A DNA stretch of 64,000 bases from Shinisaurus crocodilurus (lineage: Eukaryota; Chordata; Lepidosauria; Squamata; Shinisauridae). The stretch spans positions 161,235,580-161,299,579 of the forward strand of contig CM037877.1 in assembly GCA_021292165.1 (NCBI GenBank), written 5' to 3'. The position numbers were made by a program, and so were the translations under genes. Under the pieces are notes generated by a model that saw only the letters and a program-made list of their open reading frames with translations, did no database searches and was not told where the DNA came from. Below, piece after piece: positions 44,029 through 55,156 of the stretch. Every line of letters starts with the position of its first letter. Position 1 is the stretch's first letter.

Positions 44029-45610
44029 CTAGAGAAAAAGAAAGGGAAGGAAAAGTTAATTTTCTGCAGTTTTGACCAACATTATGCATAAGAGCAATGG
44101 CAATTTCACCATACATGTCCTGTACAGCATATTTCCTTGGCCAAGGGAGCATTAACAATACTAATACAGAGTCTTGGAATTGTCGAAGTGCTGAATAGTT
44201 GCATGGTACTAGCTAGCACAGTGATCAGAGAATGACAAGAAATTCCGCTTTTACACAAAGGCCTCTGATCTCTGCAGGGCAAGAAAAGCTTGTGGAGAGA
44301 ACACAAGAAATGGAATAGGATTAGAAGAAATATAATTTTTGGTTACGAAACATTTTGGGTTGTGGCAGGGTAGGCTTTTGCTCCCCAAGAGTAATTTTAC
44401 CAAGGGCAGTTCCTTCAAAGCAGTCACCTTGGTTTCCAGTGATATGCCTAGGGGCTGCTTTTCTGGGAAAACTGGGACTGATGGACAAAAGCCTCCCATT
44501 GCAAAATATCCTTTTGGAAAGAAGGTGCCTTGGTGGGAAAGAGTTGGTTGCAATCCCAAGCCTACACCTACCGGTAAATGCATCCTGTTGAAATCAGTGA
44601 GACATACTTCTGAGCAGAGATGCCAGTGATGTTCTCCAAACAGGGGCCAAAGTCAACATTTGGAGACCCGTAAAACCCACTCAAAATCTGAATGGGAAAT
44701 GAATTTCCAGCTAACAGTATGATGGGTAAACAGTGAGGGTTCAGATGGAGGAAAGAATGTTTCCTCTCTCTCCTCTCTGTGTAGCTCTGCTGTTGTTTCT
44801 GCCACTGCCAGCAAGGTAAGGTAAGGAGAAGTATGTTTGGGTGTGACTGATGGGGACTGGCAGGGCTAGCAGGAGGGGTGACATCCTTCTGCACCTTCAG
44901 TTTTCCCAATATTTTCTAGGAAACCTGGGGAAAAAATCCCAGTTTACAATCCTGGCTTGTTTGGCCATAACCCAGGATAAGCCAGGAATCCTGGCTTATC
45001 ATGATGTGTTAAGTCAGCCATGTTTTTTTTTTTTTAATCAAAACACTCTGGCTTAACTGGCTATATGAAGAGTGGCGCAGCTGCCATTCGAGATAAACTC
45101 TCTGACTGCGTTCATTGTTGTGAGGACTCCAGGAACAGTATACAGTATACGCATGTATAAGTCTATCAGGCAACAACACCTTGGAGCTCCTCAAGTCTAA
45201 CCAAGCTTGGCCAGCATAAAACACTTGTTAATATCTATTGTACCATCTCTGATCAACCTTTTCCTTCTCTTCCATCCTAGTAAGTTAGCTGAAATGCTGA
45301 ATATGTCATATTGCAAGATACAAACTATCATAATCTGTCTTCCACAGATGCACTTCCCTGCACTGCATATTCAACAAAATATCAACAAAACTTGCTATTT
45401 ATCTCTCAGTGTTTATTATCAAAACCACATGCATTAGGGCCTTGGGTATTCATTGTTTGTTAAGTACAAATGTATTCATCTGATTATTGAAAAGAAAAAG
45501 CAGATGCACTATCGTGAGACAAATTCTTCTGGGAGGGGTGTTATCAAGTCTCTTAGACTTCTTTCTGGGAATACCAAGCTGCTGCTTCAGTTGAAAGTCA
45601 GTGCCTCTTT
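44029..45610. other. PLPPR5 intron 2, unique part
   Basis: No exon or named repeat is recognised between 44030 and 45610, apart from the polypyrimidine tract that serves the exon 3 acceptor and an A/T run at 45022-45036. Open frames (for example 44251-44583) have no domain. Confidence 0.4.
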
Positions 45611-45756
45611 CATAGGATCATAGAGTTGGAAGGGGCCTACAAGGCCATCGAGTCCAACCCCCTGCTCAATGCAGGGAAACTAGAGGAGGGGTCTCCCATC
45701 CAAGTAATAACCAGGCCTGACCCTGCTTAGCTTTCCACACTCAGACAAGCTGAGAA
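45611..45756 (-). mobile_element. 5S-rRNA-derived SINE with CR1-type tail (copy 2)
   Basis: On the minus strand: AAGCTAAGCAGGGTCAGG, then CCTGGTTATTACTTGGATGG and GGGAGACC (5S box A to box C), linker CCTCTAGTTTCCC, then GAGCAGGGGGTTGGACTCG and CCCCTTCCAACTCTATG, ending ATCCTATG. The same join as copy 1 at 1136-1283. Lies in PLPPR5 intron 2. Confidence 0.8.
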
Positions 45757-46283
45757 CAAGCAATTCTTAAATAGTTTGGTGTGGATGTAGCAATAGGGTT
45801 TGATCCTGCAAGGACTGGATCCTCAAAGGCCTAAGGATATGTTCATCACCAGATCTCAGAGAAACGGTGGTAAAAATGGTGAGAGGCCAAGAAGAGGCCT
45901 TTGATCAGAACGGTAGTCCTGATACCCTGTTGCATGCAAGTGAGAGCTAAACTAGACAATATGTTAGAGGCGTAGCATCTAGCAGAGCCTACCCTTTCTT
46001 TTACTTTACTGTAGAGTTTTTGTGGGGGGTTCCTAAATATTTTTTGTACTTCTGAAAATCTGCAGTTCTGCTGAGCATGCTTTTCAGGGACCCTTTTTGG
46101 CTACAATCCTGTCGGCACACAACAGCTGAATTCACTATTAACAGGAGTGATGAGAGTCATATCGTTATATTGTTTTACATTTATATAGGAGCACATGGTA
46201 AATCCAAATGAACAGGAGAGTAAGACAACTGAATTACACTGTGCAATGCATGGAGATTTGAGAGTAATACACAATATTCTTAC

Positions 46284-46416
46284 CAAGGAATCTGACAGTC
46301 CTGCGCACCAGTGGGTTTATATAGCAACAGTCACCAGTTAATATGGTTTTTTCTTGGTTTTCAAAATCTCGTGTGGCCATCTGCAAGCAAAACACTGCTG
46401 TTTCTCCAACAATGAT
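46284..46416 (-). CDS. PLPPR5: PLPPR5 coding exon (probably exon 2)
   Basis: This is 133 nt, or 44 codons plus one base. A pyrimidine-rich acceptor ending CTTCAAG precedes ATC ATT GTT, and the exon ends at TTC CTT G followed by donor GTAAGA. It encodes the start of a membrane segment (IVGETAVFCLQMA), then a loop with DFENQEKTILTGDCCYINP and an RRTVRFL stretch. The split glycine codon (phase 1) is completed by the exon at 44028. The reading frame runs open past the donor only by chance. Confidence 0.95.
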
Positions 46417-46778
46417 CTTGAAGGGAAAAAATAAAGAAGAAAGGGGTACATCAGACTTTGGTAAATACAAGAAAGCCCCAAAATATCAAAACATTAAAAT
46501 CTGTTTGTGAAGGAAAAACTCATTTTAGTTTATTTGAATAAAAGGGGATTCACTTTCATAACGTTTTCCAGGAGACACCCAAAAGCAAGAACAAAGGGTG
46601 TGCACACAGTCCATAAAGAGACCAGAGTCTAACCCAGTGTGGTGCTTAGTGTACTGATGTTGAAAAAACTAGAGTGTAGATTGCCGTCCTCCCCTATTAA
46701 GCTGCTGCTACCCTTGAGAATTACTTAAAGCTATTTTTCAGGGGTATTCTTGCAATTAACTGGAGGTAAATGCAACTA

Positions 46779-47034
46779 CAGTAATACCTTGGATTGAGGG
46801 CATAATTCGTTCCAGAAATGTGTTTGTAATCCTAAACACTCTTATATCAAAGCGAGTCTCTGGTGGGCGTTAGCGGGGCCGATTTTGGCCCGCTCCGCCT
46901 GCTCGAGGCGAGCGGTTACATCCCTACTTGTCCTGCAAGACGTCACTTGTTTATCAAGTCAAAATTTTAAAAAAATTTTGCTTGTCTTGCAAAATGCTCT
47001 CAGACCAAGTTACTTGCAATGCAAGGTATTACTG
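46779..47034. mobile_element. Tigger-like (TcMar) MITE
   Basis: CAGTAATACCTTGGATTGAG ... TGCAAGGTATTACTG with flanking TA on both sides. Holds ATAATTCGTTCCAGAAATG and CTCGAGGCGAGCGG. Same family as 5479, 54898 and 55157. Just 0.36 kb upstream of PLPPR5 exon 2. Confidence 0.9.
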
Positions 47035-47039
47035 TATTA

Positions 47040-48080
47040 ACTTATGGTGCAGCAACAAGGAGATAAAATATAGTATGTGCACAAACCTGCACAGTCAAGG
47101 CCCTAAACCATTTGGCCAAAAGGGAAATACTCAATATACTTTATAAGGACTGCTTAACGGAAAAGTAAGCAACTACATAGTAAGCAACTTTGATTTGCCA
47201 AACCTTGTAGTTTAGTTCATCCTGCTAAAAACAAAATGGCATCATTCTAGCAGAAAACAGATTGTTTGATATATTTGCGTGAAAGAATGTTGTTTTCTTA
47301 AACAAAATTTAAAAATACATCACTGCTACAACGTGTGCATCTGTGATGTTATGATCCTTGGAGATTATTTGGGAGTGAGACACCACGGAATTATGGGCTA
47401 CTTCCCAAAGATCACTCAGGAAGAAAGTTGTTACAGGATCAGAGGCAGCGTTCTCAGCTAGCTGGAGTATCCCTGTATAGGCAGAGACACAGACAGGAGA
47501 TGACAGCCAAATGGGAAAGCCTCAATAAAGCCTTCTGTTTCCCCCAGCTTGTTGAGCATCCAAAGCTTTTATGTGGCTAAACAACAATAAAGGATTAAAG
47601 AGATATGCTTCTCTTTACATGTACATTCATAAGACTTAAAAGAGCATCAACAGATGAGAGAGCTCTAGTCTAGGGAACTGAGAACACTAGTGAAGACCAA
47701 AGCTCAATCTGGTGCACGGTTGGACAATGTTCACTCAATGTGTCCCAAAGGCAGCCATTCTACCATTTCTTCTTTGCTAATAAAGAATGTAGCAAGGACA
47801 AATATTTTTTTAAAAAAAACCTCTCAGACATTTGTAGAACAATTTGAGAACTTTGGTTAAAAGTACCAGTAGCTAAAGAGTTTTATAGCACATCAGCATA
47901 ATGGGAATAATGCAACACTGAACATGATTAAAATCGAAGAACATGGTAATAAAACTGAACACTGTGACACAGGTAGGCTATTAACAGGAACAAAATACGT
48001 ACTACACTATATTTAAAAAGTGAAAGCTTTAAAAACTGCCTATGGGGATTTATAAAGGAAATTATTCTTAGAACAGAAGA
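47040..48080. other. PLPPR5 intron 1, nothing recognised
   Basis: Unique-looking AT-rich sequence. No exon-like frame with splice sites and no repeat ends found. Confidence 0.4.
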
Positions 48081-48090
48081 TGGTATATAG

Positions 48091-48520
48091 CAGTGATGGC
48101 GAACCTTTTTGAGCCCGAGTGCCCAAACGGCAACATAAAACCAACTTATTTCAAAGTGCCTTAAATTTGGCAGGAAGGAGGAGGGGGCACTAGCTAATCG
48201 CACCCTGCTCTGTCTCAGGGCATGGCTCTTCACCGGGCGCGCAAAGATTCGGGCGTGTGCGCGCTGTGCTTCTGAGCTGTCTGTTCAGTTAGAAGGAGGG
48301 CTGGGTGCCTGCGCAGTCCGCTTCTGGAGGTGGAGAAGTTGGAGTGTGCCTGCCTGTGGAGGCCAGCGAGGAATGATTGGAGAGAAGTTACTATGGAAAC
48401 CCGACGCTGAATGCAGAAGGGGACGGTCTTTTCGCGATCTGGCGACCAATAGCTCGAGTGTCCACAGAGAGGTCCCTGCGTGCCAGCTGTGGCACCCGTG
48501 CCATAGGTTTGCCATCACTG
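48091..48520. mobile_element. hAT-type MITE with perfect 8-bp duplication
   Basis: 430 bp from CAGTGATGGCGAACC to GGTTTGCCATCACTG. GTATATAG stands on both sides (48083-48090 and 48521-48528). The interior has the GAGCCCGAGTGCCCA phrase with a partial inverse at the right. Frames on both strands are not coding. Confidence 0.93.
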
Positions 48521-48835
48521 GTATATAGGATGTTGCATATTTTTAGTAGTATATTATTGCAAGCAAATTGTGTTACATGTTGCATTTTTATCCAAGGGTC
48601 ATTTCTGAATGCCTGTGCTTTACCTCCTCTTTTTACCTTTGGAAATATCTGTAGGTTGGGTTTAAAAAAAAAAAGGTTTTTAGTAATTTATTCCTGGAAT
48701 CACATCTTCCTTAACACCCCATTCTTAATCATATGATACAGAACTAATGAGAATCAGGTGTTTTCTAAATGTTCTCCCAGCCACATTAGCTTACCTGTGA
48801 GCTTATCCATTTAAATAACACAACCACATGGAAGG

Positions 48836-48868
48836 GTGTGTGTGCGTGCGCATGTGTGTGTGTGGTTG
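48836..48868 (+). repeat. GT-rich microsatellite
   Basis: GTGTGTGTGCGTGCGCATGTG run. Confidence 0.9.
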
Positions 48869-48869
48869 T

Positions 48870-49955
48870 ATGGATCTTTCCTATGGAACTGGAGGCCTCC
48901 TGTCACAGAAAGACCCATGTAATTGGGTCATTTAAACTCATGGATTAAACTCCCGCACAGATAGAAGAGCATGTAGGGGCTACATTACTTTAAATCCATA
49001 TCTAGCACCTACACCTCTCTTTTTAGAATTCTAGAATAAGTGCAGGGGGCTGATCTGGATTGGGACCCTAGCATAGGGGTAGGGGGTCTTTTAAGATCCA
49101 CATCTGGGCCCCTATGCCTAATTTGGAGTAAACATGAAAAAAAATGTAGCTGCTAGACATACAGCATTTCACAGGAAAGCAGTTTTTTTGTCTAGACTTG
49201 TGCTTATTGGCTAAGGGTATGCACAACGAATTCCAAGCCAATGCAGATGTTTGTTAATTAGAACCAAATAACCATGAATTCTTGATTTAGACCCAACAGT
49301 GTCAAAAGAAAATATAGTAAGACAAATACTGGAAAACCTACCACTGACTTTTCCAAATCAGAGAATTCATATTTGCTAATTAAACTGCATTTCCTTATTT
49401 TAGAAAAATGAGCTCACTGGCTTTCAGCTTGATTTCTCTAATAAAGAAGAAAAATAAAGAGGACTTCACTTGCTTCTTCCAAAATACTTCATGTAATGGC
49501 ATTCCTATTTTGCTGGGCAGGGTAAGAGACAAGGAAGGAGGATAAGATGCAGGTCAAAATTGAAGGTTGGTCTTAAGTTTGAAAATACATTTTGGTAATG
49601 CCCAATAGTTGCCCCTTTTGGGGAGGAGGTTATAATACAAATAAATTTTGTATTGGAACACTCCATAATATTTAATGACGTTCATGTTCTTTTAAATTAT
49701 ATACCTGCTTCTTGGAAGTTAACGCAAGGTCAACGTAAATAGATTTTCCACGCCCTCTTGACAGCTAAAAGTCTGATATTACAACATTGGAAGGACAAAA
49801 CACTCACCTCCTATAATGCAATGCACTGAGAACCTAGCAATGCTTTCAATATTTGAATGGGTAGCATTTAGACACCACCTGCAAATGGATAAATATTTGG
49901 TCTCCATTGTTGAAGGTCATGTATAACTTGTTTCCCCTTTGATAGCTGGGTCTTC
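48870..49955. other. PLPPR5 intron 1, nothing recognised
   Basis: No exon, LINE or MITE terminus is apparent. Search on both strands for the PLPPR5 first coding exon gave nothing. Confidence 0.35.
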
Positions 49956-49957
49956 AT

Positions 49958-50022
49958 AGGTGTGTGTGTGCGTGTGCGTGCATGTGCGCGCACACACACA
50001 CATGCATACACACACACACCCT
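49958..50022. repeat. GT / AC inverted microsatellite
   Basis: GTGTGTGTGCGTGTGCG passes into CACACACACACATGC, so the two halves can pair as a hairpin. Confidence 0.9.
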
Positions 50023-50149
50023 TCATATGCATCTATTGAAATCAATTTATTCAAATTCTGTAGCTATTTTTTTTTATGCTTTTGTTTTGTTGAAATCCAC
50101 AATAAAAAATATTTTTTTAAAAAAAGGTTTGAAAATCACTAGCCTATAT

Positions 50150-50348
50150 CAACCTTCCCCCATCCTGGTACCCTCCAGATGTTTCAGACAACAACTCCCA
50201 GCATTCCTGACCATTGGCTATTATGCTAGCTGGGGCTGGTAGGATCAATCATCGGATCACAGCTTTCCATGCTCAGACAAGCTGAGCCAGCGTGAGCCAC
50301 AGTTGTAGCCAAAATCACCTAGAGGGCACCATGTTGGGGAAGGCTAGA
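50150..50348. mobile_element. hAT-like MITE with a 5S-like segment
   Basis: Arms ACCCTCCAGATGTTTC and CCTAGAGGGCACCATG, with CAACTCCCAGCATTCCTGAC inside. The middle holds AGCTTTCCATGCTCAGACAAGCTG, the same words that border the 5S-headed SINE copy at 1250-1275. Confidence 0.55.
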
Positions 50349-51199
50349 CTATAAGATTGATTGATCTTGCCCCTCCTTCACAACCTGGTTTGCGTTGTTC
50401 CCTACACATAGATTATCTGGCACTACACAGGTTTTCCTTCCAATCCAAAGTAAGAGAAGGCATCTAGAATGCCTCTGTCCCCTGATCTCTTCCTTGACCT
50501 GAACTGTGTTCCATGCCCATTCTTGCCTCCCCACAAAATGCTTTTTCCTCTTTGGACCCAGCAACTGACCTTGGACCATCCTTTGATGGGGAATGGATGC
50601 ACAGAACCAGGCTTTGGTAGTGACTTGTTATTGGATATACTCCTCATTCATTCACTAAGACTAGATAGTCCTAGCTTTGAATTGTAGTCCTAGCTTTGAA
50701 TTGTACTCCAGCATTAGCTGGTATTTTATTATTCTTTATAACTTCTCCTACAGGGAAGGTCAAACAATGTTCATTGTTCTATTCTGCAATCTTCTTTACT
50801 GCCCATTTCAAGCTGTCTCACTTCTTTTATTTCTTGGCCATATAGATTTAATTCAACAGAGTTCTGTCCACATTGAATAATGTTTAGATTCCCCACCCTT
50901 CTCATCTCAGATTTTAAAGCACCACCTGATACACGCACCTAATGATCCAAATCTCAGCTTCATTATTTCTCACTTAGCCTTCTGGTTTATCATAAAATGA
51001 ACACTTAATTTCAGTGTTCACATCGAAATATTTTGTTCAAGAAGATAATAGCAATGAGGTGCAGCTGAGATTAAAAAACCCTGTGTCAATCTCTGATACA
51101 TCTTCATGTTGATAGGGTTAGCACTAGTCTGATGCAAGTCTATTTTAATTTATTTAGTCAATATATTTCTATCCACTTCTCAGTCAAAGACTGTTTAAG

Positions 51200-51997
51200 A
51201 GAGCTCAGATTACCCCCTCCAAGGTAATCTGGAGACAACACTCCGACCTCAAAAGGGGGAGTCGGAGATCCGATCCCCCCCCCAACCCCTTGCAGCCAGC
51301 TACCTCTCCAAGGTCAGAAAATCGACTTCAGAGAGGGGGAAAAGGAGTGTTCCAGTAGGCAAAGAGGGGAGGAGAACTGAAAAGACAGAATGCAATTTAA
51401 TCAGAGCCTCCTCCAGCCTCCTTCCCTGCCCCTCCAAAACACCCTCGCTAGATGGGCTGAAAAACCCATTGTTGTGCCTCCAGTTAGGTCAGATGGAGAC
51501 CGGCCGTGCCAGAGTGTATTTGGGGTGGGGCCAGGCACGTGCAGCCTGACCCGGCTGGGCTGCCTTACCAATCAGCGCCTGCTCAAACGGCAGGTCCCAA
51601 ATGCATATCAGACCCTGGAGGCAATTGTTTGCTTATACAGCTTCAGCCAGACGCTTCTGACACCCCTGAACTCAGACTTGTGCCTTTGAACCTCGGAACG
51701 ACCTTGACGAAGCCTTTGCCTACTCCTGAACTGGTTTGTGTTTGCTGCTTTTTGGCGATATATATTCTGGCTTTGACCCTTGGACTGTGATAACGACGAC
51801 GGCATATCTTTGAACTGGATGGATTTACGACACCCATCTAGCAAAAAAATCAAAATTTGGAGGATGGGGAGACAAAAATCGCCTCTGCTGCTCCTTCTGC
51901 CCTGCGGGCTTCAGCCTGGCACAGCATAGGAATTCTCAGAAACCTCCAAGTTCGGGGGCTTCAGAGCAGCGAGGACACAAGCCATAGGATTGCACCC
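51200..51997. mobile_element. Harbinger-like MITE split by a solo LTR
   Basis: Interior words GAGACAACACTCCGACCTC, GGAGTCGGAGATCC, AAAATCGCCTCTGCTGCTCC and the right end ATAGGATTGCACCC match the complete element at 59055-59448. The left terminus is missing. The LTR at 51470-51832 interrupts it. Confidence 0.65.
51470..51832 (+). mobile_element. Solo LTR with 5-bp target duplication
   Basis: 363 bp starting TGTTGTGCCTCC and ending TTTACGACA, flanked by CCCAT on both sides (51465-51469 and 51833-51837). TG...CA ends with a 5-bp duplication fit a gypsy-type or retroviral LTR left by recombination between two LTRs. No internal region is present. Orientation is assumed from the TG start; class is not certain. 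Confidence 0.8.
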
Positions 51998-52739
51998 TAA
52001 GTGGCTAACAACATTTTAAACAAAAAAATTATTAAAATTACAAAAAAATAAAATAAATGTAAGCAGGGAAAAGGCTGTGGGTGCGATCATGTCCACACTT
52101 ACTAGGGAGCTCACCCACATGAACCCAGTTGGACTTATTTCTAAGTACCAATGAGCAGCCATGCAAGGCAGCCTTGTACAGAGGATATTGCAATAATCTA
52201 GTCTAGATATTATATCAAGGAATGTATAACTGTTGAAAGTAAGGAAAGATAATTCCTGTTGAATTAAAAGCAGCTGACCTGCCTCAGTTGTCTCTCAGGC
52301 TGCATATGCAGAGGTGTAGAGTTGTAGGGAGTTTAGCATTTATTGCTAGTACACAGACAATGAAGAGAGTGCACTTAAAGAATACAGGATCCCCATGTAA
52401 GAAAAAAAATACTGATTAGTAATAACAAATCTAAATTAAAAGGCTTGGGAATTACTCATCGTGGTTTCAAGCAAACATTTAGAAGCTGTTTCTATCTTGA
52501 AACAAAACCAATGCAGGCAACAGATTCTACTTAAAAGCATGATAATTCCATTACTGGATCAGACCAAGGTCCATTCTTCCCAGCATTCCATTTCCAGGGC
52601 AAAGAAACATGATGCAGTGGCCTACATCTTTTCTATTCCTGATTTCATCCCTATTCTATATTTGGTCCTGTCTTACCTGGAAAAAACAACAAAAATGGGA
52701 TAGCACTACAAAAGGGGGGGAAGGGATGAAAAGACTGAT

Positions 52740-53750
52740 GAACTCCAGCTGCCAAAATATTTATTTGTAGACCCAACACATTTCAGAAACCTTCCTTAGG
52801 GGTGTCACATTTCCCAAGTTTCAGTCTAGCAGTTGCAGGTTCCAGGTTCCAGGATGGTCAGCACAAACAGGGATCTGGCAAACGGCAAGGTCTCAACAGT
52901 TCAGGTCACAGGCAAACAGATCCCAAGGAAAAACAGACATGGAGCAGGGAGAAGGAGGCTCAGAGTCCAGACCAGGTAACAGGCAACAAGGTCCCAAGGC
53001 AACACAACAGGCAAGGAGCAGGCAGAAGGAGTCAGAGTTCCACCCAGAAGCACTCACACTAAGAATCAGTCAAGGCAGCAGTCCAGAATCAAGGCAAGGG
53101 AAAATGGATTCAGAAAAATCTGGTCACGGCTGTTGCTAGTAACTCTCTCAGCCTTACACTGCTGTTTTTTATGCAGAGGCTGTCAGGACCATGCCCCAGC
53201 TGTGGGCTGTTAGTGACTGCAGCTGAAAAGGTCCTCCTTGTGAGCAAGCCCCCTACGTCTTTTCAGGTGGCATCTCTCCCAAGGGCTTGGGGGTTCTCTG
53301 CCTCCACCTCTGAGGCAGAACCCTTGCCCTCCACACATGATGTCCTCATGGCGGTCACCCAAGAGGGCCCAGGCTCCTCTTGGTCTACTGGAAGATCCTG
53401 GCCATTGCTGGTGGCGGGAGGCTCCTGGTCCTCCAGCTCTTCCTCCAAGGAGGAGACTTCCAGTGGGGACATGAGAAGGGGCACGTTTTCAGCCACAATC
53501 CTCCAGCAAAAGGGACGCGCCAGTGGAGTCCCTGTGGAGTGTCTTTTGCATTGGTGGATCATGGTTGAAAACACGTCCCCAAGGAAGGTTTCCAAAATGC
53601 ATTAGGCGGCCTAAAAATAAATCTTCTTTTGGCAAAAAGAGTTCTCTTCTCTTTTTCTCCCCCTATCTTGCCTGGAACCATGACTCCTGTTTCTGTTCCT
53701 GCATCCAACCCTGCAACCCAGTCTTGACTGTGAGTTGTTCTGCAATTTCT
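52740..53750 (-). mobile_element. Probable LTR-type element fragment
   Basis: On the minus strand a TATA-like ATAAAAAACAGC (about 53172) is followed by an LTR-like leader rich in CTG/CCTTG words and then CTACAAATAAATATTTTGG (polyadenylation signal, about 52768). Upstream, minus-strand frames of 64 and 110 codons may be remnants of an internal region, but no domain is recognised. Borders and duplication not found. Confidence 0.4.
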
Positions 53751-54314
53751 CATGTTACTGAGTGGACATCTGTGGCAACATGCCTAGTTAATAACCCTTA
53801 TTCTACCCAGCAGGATTACTGATGTTTAGAATCACTGAAAATAGACCAAAATATTGAATTTTAAAATTACAGAAATTACAGGATCAAGGTGAAATATCAA
53901 GTGGTTTCAATGTATGATGCTCTTGTTGAATATCCAGGAATAGGCCTAATATGCTTGTACTCAAGAGTCATAAATTCTGAGGCCTAAAAGGGACAGCACA
54001 TCTGACATGGTTATGGCTCAGAATTGCCTCCAATAATTGACATGTGCATCTGAACAGATGATACATATTGAACATATATAGCTCAATATAGCTGTGCCGC
54101 TTTATTTCACATTTAGTACGAAGTTCGTTTTTAGAAAGGCAATTTATCTTTCTTTAAAGATGGCAAGTAATGGGAAGCTCGCCACCATGCTCAGCAGTCT
54201 GTTCTATCTACTGCTCTCTCCTTGCTGGAAAAAAAATTGTGCTGCATTTCAAAATTCTTTGGAGACATTTTGTACCTAGTATATTTATCACTGTGAAGCT
54301 TATTATACTGTACA

Positions 54315-54870
54315 GCAGGGGTGGCCACTTTTGTGCCCCTGAGGGCCACATGCAGTGATGGGAGCTGGGTCGGGGCCACACCAGTGCATGGACTGTCAGG
54401 TATGCAGACACATACTTACACCCTATCTCAGCATGCAGGAAAGGGGAGGCTTAAAGCTCACCTCGTCTCCTGCAATCACTGCACATCCTCACCTGCCTAT
54501 CAGGGTGAGGTGGAGCAAGATTTAATTGGAGAAGACTGCACACGGGAATGATTCTCGTGCACTGTCTTGCCCAATTAAATCGCGTTCATGACAGCCCCCC
54601 AGACAACTATTTCATGGTCTGTTGGGTGTGTGTGTGAAGAGGGCACGCAGGAATGATTCTCCTCATGCACACTATTCCCCAGAGCATTTGTGCTCCCGAT
54701 AGCCCACCAAACAGCAGAGAGACATCCCCCCCACACCCTCTTCCCCAGCATAATTACAGCAGCAGTGCAGAGGAGGGCAGAATTGGGCACCTAGAGTGGG
54801 CCACATAGTAGGCCTCCAAGGACTGCATGTGGCCCGTGCGGGGCATGGGTTGCCCATATGTGCCCTACAC
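54315..54870. mobile_element. Probable hAT-type non-autonomous element
   Basis: AGCAGGGGTGGCCACTTTTGTG with GAGGGCCACATGCAGTG at the left; GACTGCATGTGGCCCGTG and CCCATATGTGCCCTACACC at the right, inverted to each other. Interior carries TCTCCTGCA/GCACACTGT repeats. No exact duplication seen. Confidence 0.55.
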
Positions 54871-54897
54871 CTCTCGCATTAAAACAAAACAATATTA

Positions 54898-55154
54898 CAG
54901 TAATACCTTGGATTGCAAGTAACTTGGTCTGAGAGCATTTTGCAAGACAAGCAAAAATTTTTAATAAATTTTGACTTGATAAACAAGTGACGTCTTGCAA
55001 TACAAGTGTAGGGATGTAACCGCTCGCCTCGAGCGGGTGTAGCGGGCCAAAATCGGCCCCACTCACGCCCGCCAGAGATTCGCTTTGATATGAGTGTTTT
55101 GGATTACAAGCATGGTTCCGGAACGAATTATGCTTGCGATCCAAGGTATTACTG
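54898..55154. mobile_element. Tigger-like MITE, left member of an abutting pair
   Basis: 257 bp, CAGTAATACCTTGGATTGC ... ATCCAAGGTATTACTG. TA at 54896-54897 and 55155-55156; the second TA is shared with the next element. Confidence 0.92.
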
Positions 55155-55156
55155 TA

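Larger units (their letters stand above)
4242..46416 (-). other. PLPPR5: PLPPR5 gene, internal part (exons 2-5 and introns 2-4)
   Basis: Four coding exons on the minus strand join in phase into a continuous part of a phospholipid phosphatase-related protein. I recognise PLPPR5 from its family sequence. Intron sizes are 2,255, 37,761 and 1,442 bp. Family knowledge: PLPPR proteins are six-pass membrane proteins, enriched in brain, that promote filopodia and neurites and lack lipid phosphatase activity. The first coding exon (N-terminus and first membrane segment) is not in the 17.6 kb to the right, so it lies beyond the window. The usual last exon with the C-terminal tail was not found in 1-4241. 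The introns are filled with transposons, the 37.8 kb intron most densely. Confidence 0.93.

Noticed and set aside
45690..45756. Possible 5S rRNA gene
   Set aside because: Only the middle-to-3' part is 5S-like and it is joined to a CR1 tail; it is a SINE.
53171..53605. Open frames of 144 (plus) and 110 (minus) codons
   Set aside because: Neither gives a recognised protein. They sit in a probable LTR-element fragment, so I did not call a gene.
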